DNA of 6,208 nucleotides from Marinilabiliales bacterium (GTDB taxonomy: Bacteria; Bacteroidota; Bacteroidia; Bacteroidales; F082), in the NCBI GenBank assembly GCA_002869465.1, contig PKSW01000058.1:15283-21490 (forward strand), read 5' to 3'. The translations under genes were made by a program, and so were the position numbers. Within the stretch, counting starts at the first letter, position 1. Each line of letters begins with the position of its first letter. The notes beneath the pieces were generated by a model. It was not told where the DNA came from, did no database searches, and saw only the letters and a program-made list of their open reading frames with translations. Below are positions 1 to 5,184 of the stretch, piece by piece.

Positions 1-1191
1 ATTAAAGAGCAACCCATTAAATTGTCAACGCATATCCAACCAGTCAGAAGTCGTGATCGAATTGCATCAATCGATATCCTGCGCGGATTTGCACTTTTTG
101 GGATTATACTTGTAAACGTATTGGGTTTTAATGCATCTTTTTTTGATTTTGGTGGGTTTTATAACCATTTACCCGATGCCTTTCAGCAGCATTTTTACAG
201 CATTTATATTAGCCTGACCGCAGATAAATTCATCTTTCTGTTCAGTTTTTTATACGGATATGGTATATACATGCAATTCAGACGTTTCCAGGATAAAAAA
301 CAACCCTTTGTAAATTTCTTTTCAAGGAGGATGGTTATACTGGCCTTTTTTGGTTTTTGTCATATTCTTTTCCTTTGGGCCGGTGATATTTTATTTTTGT
401 ATGCCATAGCTGGAATTATAATAATGGCATTTCGAAGGTTGCCAACCCCTTTGTTAATTGTTTTGGCCATCCTTTTTTACTTTTTTATAGCTATTTGGCT
501 AACACTGGATGTCTGGTTAACGCTCCCTGATGCAATGTCGTCAACTTGCACCGAATGTTTGGAGCGGGCAAAGGTTGTTTATACAAATGGGAATTATTTT
601 GAATGCATGCTGCTCCGATTACAGGAATATCTGTCCTTCCGGAATATCAATGCCTTTTATTACCTTCCCAAGATTATTGGTATTTCGTTGGCAGGTTTTG
701 TGGCCTCGAAGTTTGGTTTGCATAAACAGATCAATCAGAAGCCACTACGTTGGACTCTTATATTTTTTATGGTCGCTTTCATAGGTGTGGTCGTTTATTT
801 TAGTTTCGAGTCGATTGTTAATTTCGAAAGTCCTTTTACAAATGCAGTTTATATGACCGGCTATGAAACCATGAATGTTTTTACTGCTTTTGGTTATCTT
901 TTATTCATCCTGATAATTTCATCATTCAGACCCATAGCAGCATTTTTGAAACCCATAGCGCTTACGGGCCGCGCTTCTCTTTCAAACTACCTCATGCAAT
1001 CCGTCATTATGTCGATCATTTTTTATGGTTGGGGATTTGGGTTCTTTGGACAAACAAATGTCACACAGGTAGTATTTTTCGCCATTTGTATATATGTATT
1101 CCAAGTGATTGTAAATGTGATTTGGTTCAGATTTAAAGATCAAGGGCCCATGGAAAAACTCTGGAGAAAATGGTCGTATAGAATTGGTTAA
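1..1191 (+). CDS. DUF418/YeiB-family integral membrane protein, 5' end outside the window
   Basis: This is a polytopic inner-membrane protein of the DUF418 (YeiB, COG2311) family, whose biochemical role is not established. Numbering from the TTG at 22, the family landmarks appear in order. RIASIDILRG is at 13-22, leading into the first membrane helix (about 23-36). KFIFLFSFLYGYG is at 69-81 and H114 with GDIL at 121-124. The DUF418 domain proper is C-terminal, with GRASLSNYLMQS at 316-327 and GPMEKLWRKWSY at 375-386. I count about nine or ten hydrophobic segments. The frame is open back to base 1 with no stop, and the TTG at 22 has no ribosome-binding site. The true ATG therefore probably lies a few codons upstream of the window; the TTG at 22 is the fallback start. 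A polar loop at about 170-210 carries a CTEC motif (C176, C179) and C195. It converges with the SDR gene downstream. The family assignment is firm; any acyltransferase-like activity would be inference from distant clan membership. Confidence 0.9.
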   Translation: MKEQPIKLSTHIQPVRSRDRIASIDILRGFALFGIILVNVLGFNASFFDFGGFYNHLPDAFQQHFYSIYISLTADKFIFLFSFLYGYGIYMQFRRFQDKKQPFVNFFSRRMVILAFFGFCHILFLWAGDILFLYAIAGIIIMAFRRLPTPLLIVLAILFYFFIAIWLTLDVWLTLPDAMSSTCTECLERAKVVYTNGNYFECMLLRLQEYLSFRNINAFYYLPKIIGISLAGFVASKFGLHKQINQKPLRWTLIFFMVAFIGVVVYFSFESIVNFESPFTNAVYMTGYETMNVFTAFGYLLFILIISSFRPIAAFLKPIALTGRASLSNYLMQSVIMSIIFYGWGFGFFGQTNVTQVVFFAICIYVFQVIVNVIWFRFKDQGPMEKLWRKWSYRIG

Positions 1192-1206
1192 CATTATCAA
1201 ATATGC

Positions 1207-1229
1207 GTGCAGGGTTCTTGACCTTGCAT
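1207..1229 (+). terminator. Possible hairpin after the DUF418 gene
   Basis: A 9-bp stem, GTGCAGGGT (1207-1215) with ACCTTGCAT (1221-1229), encloses a 5-nt loop. It includes two G-U pairs when transcribed from the plus strand. It begins 15 bp past the DUF418 stop codon. No U-tract follows directly (the next bases are A-rich), so it is not a canonical intrinsic terminator. The minus-strand version would contain A-C mismatches, which favours a role on plus-strand transcripts. This is a candidate only. Confidence 0.35.
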
Positions 1230-1294
1230 AAATGCAGGAGCAAAAAATTCAAACGTTTAAAGAGATCAGATACCGGTGCCTTTTTTAGAAATTA

Positions 1295-1325
1295 AAATAT
1301 ATCTTTATATTTCGCTTACGAGCGA
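1295..1325 (-). terminator. Possible hairpins at the 3' end of the SDR gene
   Basis: Two small perfect inverted repeats sit at the end of the SDR reading frame. AGCGA/TCGCT (1321-1325 with 1312-1316) has a 4-base loop and includes part of the stop codon. AAATATA/TATATTT (1295-1301 with 1306-1312) lies just beyond and shares base 1312, so the two are alternatives. Both are short, and only AT-rich sequence follows rather than a clear U-run. They could mark the transcript end or be chance in AT-rich DNA. Confidence 0.25.
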
Positions 1326-2185
1326 GGCCCATCCCAATCAGTAATTCCCATACCTTGAAGTCCGGCTAAACGAATGGGTTCTGTTGCATCATTTACTGCC
1401 TGGAATCCAAAGTCCAATCCCGCAATAGTACGTATTGGGCGGCTACCATTTGGCATGTTGATAAGATTCTCGAATATCTGTACAACGATCATCGGGTCAG
1501 TGGGAGCATTCTCATCTTTATACATGCTCTCAACCTGTTGTCCGAATCCATCCATAAACCCACCCACATGTTGATAAGCAGCAGCCATTTCCGCATCTTT
1601 TGGCTGAACAATATTTCCAAAGAAGTTGGTGGCAAAAGGACCCGGCTCAACAATTACCACATCGATACCCAAAGGCGCCAATTCATAACGCATGGCTTCA
1701 CTCATTCCTTCCAGCCCCCATTTGCTGGCATGGTAAACTCCAAAACCCGGAAATGCCCCTCTCCCGGCAGTTGAACTAACCTGGATAATGAGTCCTGATT
1801 TTCTGGAACGCATACCTGGCAGCACGGCTTTGGCCATTCTTATGGTACCCACAATGTTTAAATCCAGTTGATCCATAATTTCGCTGGAAGCAAAAGCTTC
1901 AACAGGTCCACCATATCCAAGTCCGGCATTGTTAATCAGCACATCGACTTCAGGAATCTGTGCAACAGCATCATTGACGCTCTTATCAGATGTTACATCG
2001 ATCTCCAATACATCTATTTTTAGGCTATTCGTTTTAGCAAAGTCTTTCAATTCTTTTTCAGCTTTCGCATTCTTACTATGTATGTTTCTCATTGTTGCAT
2101 ACACATGATGACCTTTTTTAGCCAAATATTTTGCGGATTCAAAACCAAACCCTGTACTGCAACCAGTAATAAGTACTTTTTTCAT
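1316..2185 (-). CDS. Classical short-chain dehydrogenase/reductase (17beta-HSD-like SDR)
   Basis: This 289-residue cytosolic NAD(P)(H)-dependent oxidoreductase has the full classical SDR signature. The Rossmann glycine motif TGCSTGFG is at 7-14, and the adenine-contacting D63 is in EIDVTSD. NNAG is at 85-88. The catalytic tetrad is N110, S138, Y151 and K155 (YHASK at 151-155), followed by the PG motif at 181-182. R33 after the second beta strand (YATMRN) suggests a preference for NADP(H), which is inference. The TGCSTGFG form and the length fit the 17beta-hydroxysteroid/retinol dehydrogenase-like branch, whose bacterial members mostly have unknown substrates. The ATG at 2185 places the glycine motif at residue 7, as expected for the family. 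No Shine-Dalgarno sequence precedes it; the leader is AT-rich. It lies 342 bp downstream of the esterase on the same strand, a gap too long to assume an operon. All key residues are intact, so it should be active. Confidence 0.93.
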   Translation of the reverse strand: MKKVLITGCSTGFGFESAKYLAKKGHHVYATMRNIHSKNAKAEKELKDFAKTNSLKIDVLEIDVTSDKSVNDAVAQIPEVDVLINNAGLGYGGPVEAFASSEIMDQLDLNIVGTIRMAKAVLPGMRSRKSGLIIQVSSTAGRGAFPGFGVYHASKWGLEGMSEAMRYELAPLGIDVVIVEPGPFATNFFGNIVQPKDAEMAAAYQHVGGFMDGFGQQVESMYKDENAPTDPMIVVQIFENLINMPNGSRPIRTIAGLDFGFQAVNDATEPIRLAGLQGMGITDWDGPRS

Positions 2186-2379
2186 GATATTTTAATTAAT
2201 TGTTAACCGGGAAATATGATGAAGTGATCGTCTTATTTCACGTGCGTTTGTTTAAAGTTTAGTAATTAGTTCCTGAATGGAATTAGTATTCAAATAAAGT
2301 ATAATTGTGCCTTACAATAAGCTTTTAATAAAAGTTTAACATTATTTTAACTTAAATTCGTAAAGTTCATCTTCTCAAT

Positions 2380-2406
2380 TTCCTATGCAATTTAATAACA
2401 TAGGAA
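2380..2406. repeat. Perfect 8-bp inverted repeat, possible operator or hairpin
   Basis: TTCCTATG (2380-2387) and CATAGGAA (2399-2406) form an exact dyad around an 11-bp AT-only core apart from one C. It lies about 195 bp upstream of the SDR start codon and about 120 bp past the esterase stop. It could be an operator for a dimeric regulator, part of a transcript-end structure, or chance. No U-tract follows on either strand. Confidence 0.35.
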
Positions 2407-2512
2407 GATCACCCATAAGCTGCTATAAAAACATGAAATGGGAAATAGCATTTTATTTCAGCAACGATAAAATAAGATTTAAGAATTTGAGACAACGTTC
2501 TAGATGATCTTC
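2404..2512. repeat. Nested inverted repeats, possible structured RNA or degenerate element
   Basis: Outer arms GAAGATCA (2404-2411) and TGATCTTC (2505-2512) are exact reverse complements. Between them are further exact pairs: CCCAT/ATGGG (2412-2416, 2438-2442), TGCTAT/ATAGCA (2421-2426, 2445-2450), TGAAAT/ATTTCA (2434-2439, 2455-2460) and ATTTTAT/ATAAAAT (2450-2456, 2467-2473). Several overlap, so they cannot all form at once. In AT-rich DNA of this length some such pairs are expected by chance. This records what is visible; no family is recognised. Confidence 0.25.
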
Positions 2513-2527
2513 TGCAAGCAGCCTTAA

Positions 2528-3682
2528 TTACTCTGTTTTCAAAATTTTAATGCTTTGACTGCCTGATCTTAATAGGTAAAAACCTGCAGGTAATCCTGAC
2601 AGGTCAATCCGATAATTTTCTGAATCCATTACACCGCTGATGAGCACTCTGCCCTCCATAGATTGGATTCTATATTCTTTCGGACCTTGAAAACCATTAA
2701 CAATTTTAATGAATGACTTGGTAGGATTGGGATATGCGCTCCATTTAAAATCATTGTTATTTGAAGTTTCAGCACCTGTAACAACCATTAAACCATTGAT
2801 GTCATATCTCGAAAAGAAATTCCATATTTCTGTTGAAGCATCTATATCGTAGTTGGTTCCAGCCCCACCAAAAATATTGCCAGGCCAGGTATGTCCACCT
2901 CCAATTATTTTAAAATGCTCAACCTGAACACTATGATCACCACCATGATAGATAATATGTTCTACTGTACTGCCATCATTGGGGTCAATATCTGGCAGAG
3001 AAGTAATTGCAGGTGTTTCATTACAATTGTTATAATTCACCCAATATTGTAATGCTTCATCAATGGGTAATGTCCAGATTTCGCCATGATATGGAACAAC
3101 GCCATCTGATGTACCGTGAATTTGCAATATGGGTGTAGGGTGTTGCGGGTTACTATTATTATATGTTTCAGGGGTCATGGATCCTGAAACGGATGCAATA
3201 GCAGCTATTTTTTCACCTAATTGACTCGCTAACAGAAAACTCATGAAACCACCGTTTGACATCCCTGTAGCATAGATTCTGGTCAGCTCAATATTGTAGT
3301 TGACAACAATCAAATCAATCAAAGCGTCAATAAATCCTATGTCATCAGTGGTGCTGCCAACTGTCCAGCCCCCCACATTCCAGTGTGTAATCCCATTAAA
3401 TAATGTTCCTTGTGGATGAATAATAATATATCCGGCCGTATCAGCAATGTATCTGAAATCACCATACCACATTTGCTCGCTAGCATTGCTTCCGTATCCA
3501 TGGAAATTTAACACCAATGGTACAGCATTATTTCCTGTATAATTTGCAGGAATATATAAAATATATTCCCGTTGTATACCATCATGCATAATCGATTTGT
3601 TAAGGGTTTGCTGAGCAATAGCCGAACACGTGATAAAAAGAAATGTGAAAATTATTGTAATTGTTCTATATGTTAAAAACAT
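2528..3682 (-). CDS. Secreted LpqC/PHB-depolymerase-type esterase with T9SS sorting domain
   Basis: This 384-residue exported alpha/beta-hydrolase belongs to the polyhydroxybutyrate depolymerase/feruloyl esterase-like group (COG3509). A signal peptide covers residues 1-23, with likely cleavage after AIA (21-23). The oxyanion region is HGYGS at 61-65. The nucleophile elbow GMSNGG (140-145) places the nucleophile at S142. D193 in HGTSDGVVPY is the probable acid and H264 in GGGHTWPG the histidine. A linker at about 300-311 leads to a type A T9SS sorting domain, with YPNP at 317-320, LSGLPAGFYLLR at 361-372 and a final short strand. The protein should cross the outer membrane and end up on the surface or be released. 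The substrate is not readable: candidates are ester-linked aromatic or acetyl groups on plant polysaccharides, or polyesters. The ATG at 3682 starts a proper signal peptide and sits about 33 bp from a -7 box. It is divergent from the propeller gene. Confidence 0.9.
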   Translation of the reverse strand: MFLTYRTITIIFTFLFITCSAIAQQTLNKSIMHDGIQREYILYIPANYTGNNAVPLVLNFHGYGSNASEQMWYGDFRYIADTAGYIIIHPQGTLFNGITHWNVGGWTVGSTTDDIGFIDALIDLIVVNYNIELTRIYATGMSNGGFMSFLLASQLGEKIAAIASVSGSMTPETYNNSNPQHPTPILQIHGTSDGVVPYHGEIWTLPIDEALQYWVNYNNCNETPAITSLPDIDPNDGSTVEHIIYHGGDHSVQVEHFKIIGGGHTWPGNIFGGAGTNYDIDASTEIWNFFSRYDINGLMVVTGAETSNNNDFKWSAYPNPTKSFIKIVNGFQGPKEYRIQSMEGRVLISGVMDSENYRIDLSGLPAGFYLLRSGSQSIKILKTE

Positions 3683-3715
3683 GGTGCTGTTTATCTTTTA
3701 TTATTGTTTATTTTT

Positions 3716-3723
3716 CAAAGATA
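3716..3723 (-). promoter_or_regulatory. Bacteroidota-type -7 element for the esterase gene
   Basis: Read on the minus strand this is TATCTTTG, an exact match to TAnnTTTG. It lies 33 bp from the esterase ATG and would give a leader of roughly 25 nt. No TTG is found 19-21 bases upstream (the nearest is about 33 bases away). The -33 half is therefore missing, so the promoter may be weak or activator-dependent. Confidence 0.55.
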
Positions 3724-3840
3724 AAGGTAAAATGAGGATAATTAGATAATTTGTTCAATGCCTTTTTGTCCGTCAAATGTGGTTTTCTTTGAGAACTGTC
3801 GAGTCTTTGATTATAAAAACGGATTACAAAACCTATTATC

Positions 3841-3871
3841 TTGACATTTCGTTGTTTTTGTTGTATATTTC
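3841..3871 (+). promoter_or_regulatory. Promoter for the propeller gene, -33 TTG and -7 TATATTTC
   Basis: TTG (3841-3843), a 20-base spacer and TATATTTC (3864-3871) fit the Bacteroidota primary sigma consensus TTG-N19-21-TAnnTTTG with one mismatch, the final base. The same DNA also reads TTGACA-N17-TATATT, close to the classical sigma70 consensus. Transcription would start near 3876-3880, about 28 bases before the ATG at 3906. The leader has no Shine-Dalgarno sequence, as is common in this phylum. Confidence 0.65.
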
Positions 3872-3905
3872 AGCACTAAAGTATTTTTAATTCAAATTCG
3901 CAACC

Positions 3906-5168
3906 ATGAAAAAAAAATCTTTACTATTCACTTTGTGTTTAATGCTATTTCTGTTTGGTAGCTACACTTTAAAATCCCAAGAAAATTGGGAGAAATATGA
4001 GAACAATCCGGTACTGACAACAGGAGATGAAGCCATGTGGGATGAATACGGTGTATCAATGGGAGCCGTGCTTAAATTTGACAACCAATATCATCTGTGG
4101 TATAATGGTAGGATGAGCGAGGTCAGTAATTGGCAAATTGGTTATGCCTGGTCGGATGATGGAATTAACTGGACCAAATACCCATTTCCTGTAATTACGT
4201 ATGGCACATTCGGTAACTGGGATAATAACAGGAGATTGGGTGCAGTAATCAAGGTAAATGACACCCTTAAAATGTGGTTTGTTGCAACAAATAACATGCC
4301 TTTTGAAAGTCATTTGGGTTATGCCTGGTCAATGGATGGTATATCATGGAGCATCTATCCTGAGCCAGTCCTATCAACGGGACAAGAAGGTGATTGGGAT
4401 AACTATGTTGTTTTTGAATCTTCCGTTATTTATGACGGAAATCAATATTATATGTGGTATGGCGGATTCGACGATAATGATTACAATCCTCCAAAAATTG
4501 GCTACGCTACTTCAGCCGATGGGATAAACTGGGTAAAGGACATAGAGAATAATCCTGTTTTGGAAGGTGGTATTGAAGGAAGCTACCTTCAAGACTGGGT
4601 ATGTTTTCCGAATGTTTTACAAAATGATGGTGTGTTTGAAATGTGGTTCTCAGGACATGTAAACGACCATTACAGGATCGGATTTGCACAATCGGAGGAT
4701 GGCATTGAGTGGGATTATATAACTGATTATCCGGTACTGGATATCGGCGCCAACGAAACTTGGGAAGATAAACAAGTTTGTCGACCATCGGTTATCATAG
4801 ATGATAACCAATACAAAATGTGGTATTCAGGTTACGATGGTTCACGATACAAAATAGGACTCGCTTTGGGAGATATTACTACAGAAATCGATAATCATCA
4901 AACGGTAGATGCTTTCTATTGCCAATCATATCCAAATCCCTTTACAAATAAATTTGAATTGCATTATTATCTGGATATAGAATCTCAAGTTATAATTTCC
5001 CTGATTGATTCAAAAGGCTGCGTAATTAAAACCGTCAAAGATGCATTTCATTTGCCAGGTGATCATATAGCCATTTTTGATGCAACTGATTTAAATACGG
5101 GTGTTTATTACTATCGCTTGCAAACAGGTGAACGGTTTGCAATTGGGAAAATGTTAAAACTTAAGTAA
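3906..5168 (+). CDS. Secreted five-repeat beta-propeller protein, glycosidase-like, with T9SS sorting domain
   Basis: This is a 420-residue exported protein. A signal peptide (lysines 2-4, hydrophobic 6-19) is probably cut after S24, in TLKSQ. Residues 28-323 are five repeats of about 58-62 residues. Each runs PVL/PVI, G, usually W-D/E, V, MWY/LWY/MWF, IGYA-like, S-x-D-G-I-x-W. The layout is that of the five-bladed propeller fold of GH43/GH32/GH130-type glycosidases. W-D pairs occur at 45-46, 105-106 and 164-165, and W-E at 286-287. I cannot assign a catalytic set, so hydrolase activity is inference and sugar binding is an alternative. A T9SS sorting domain follows, with YPNP at 342-345, LNTGVYYYRLQ at 396-406 and the basic end KMLKLK. 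The ATG at 3906 begins a good signal peptide about 35 bp after the -7 box. It is divergent from the esterase and convergent with the PKD gene. Confidence 0.85.
   Translation: MKKKSLLFTLCLMLFLFGSYTLKSQENWEKYENNPVLTTGDEAMWDEYGVSMGAVLKFDNQYHLWYNGRMSEVSNWQIGYAWSDDGINWTKYPFPVITYGTFGNWDNNRRLGAVIKVNDTLKMWFVATNNMPFESHLGYAWSMDGISWSIYPEPVLSTGQEGDWDNYVVFESSVIYDGNQYYMWYGGFDDNDYNPPKIGYATSADGINWVKDIENNPVLEGGIEGSYLQDWVCFPNVLQNDGVFEMWFSGHVNDHYRIGFAQSEDGIEWDYITDYPVLDIGANETWEDKQVCRPSVIIDDNQYKMWYSGYDGSRYKIGLALGDITTEIDNHQTVDAFYCQSYPNPFTNKFELHYYLDIESQVIISLIDSKGCVIKTVKDAFHLPGDHIAIFDATDLNTGVYYYRLQTGERFAIGKMLKLK
4005..4874 (+). repeat. Five tandem blade-encoding repeats inside the propeller gene
   Basis: The approximate units are 4005-4181, 4185-4358, 4362-4541, 4548-4721 and 4725-4874 (residues 34-92, 94-151, 153-212, 215-272 and 274-323). 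The conserved core is PVL...G....W followed by MWY-G and IGYA-S-DGI-W. Unit 2 has MWFVAT in place of MWY-G, and unit 4 inverts W-D to D-W (230-231). Unit 5 stops after IGLALGD and lacks the closing S-D-G-I-x-W strand. The units have diverged at DNA level, so this is an old protein repeat and not a recent tandem duplication. Confidence 0.8.
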
Positions 5169-5184
5169 TTATCTAATTTTACTT
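5163..5184. terminator. AT-rich dyad across two convergent stop codons
   Basis: AAGTAA (5163-5168) and TTACTT (5179-5184) are exact reverse complements with a 10-base loop. The left arm contains the plus-strand stop (5166-5168) and the right arm contains the minus-strand stop (5179-5181). It could serve both transcripts as a weak bidirectional end. The stem is only 6 bp and mostly A-T, so a chance match is possible. Confidence 0.3.

Larger units (their letters stand above)
2186..2527. other. 342-bp intergenic region with several short inverted repeats and no convincing gene
   Basis: This gap between the esterase stop and the SDR start should contain the esterase transcript end and the SDR promoter. 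I find no exact TAnnTTTG box towards the SDR. The nearest is TTTATTTG on the minus strand at 2289-2296 (one mismatch), with a TTG only 16 bases upstream, which is shorter than the usual spacing. The left part (2186-2360) is otherwise plain AT-rich DNA, with a minus-strand ACTAATT direct repeat (17-bp period) near 2263-2286. The right part (2380-2512) holds the inverted repeats listed separately. The longest open frame noticed is 24 codons (2433-2507, plus strand), which I do not regard as a gene. Confidence 0.6.

Noticed and set aside
22..24. TTG as the certain start of the DUF418 gene
   Set aside because: The frame is open to base 1 and there is no ribosome-binding site or promoter, so an ATG just outside the window is more likely.
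1246..1261. AAACGTTT palindrome with a nearby T-run on the minus strand as an SDR terminator
   Set aside because: The palindrome has no loop and is too short to form a stable RNA hairpin.
2433..2507. 24-codon plus-strand open frame starting ATG AAA TGG
   Set aside because: It is very short, has no ribosome-binding site at a workable distance (the only purine run is about 26 bases upstream), contains no recognisable motif and overlaps the inverted repeats.
3631..3638. Lipoprotein signal in the esterase (cysteine at residue 19)
   Set aside because: The residues before C19 (F-I-T) do not fit a lipobox, whereas AIA at 21-23 is a good signal peptidase I site and suits T9SS cargo.
4056..4788. Minus-strand and alternative-frame open frames within the propeller gene
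   Set aside because: They lie fully inside a strongly supported gene, show no domain or signal, and arise from its low-stop codon composition.
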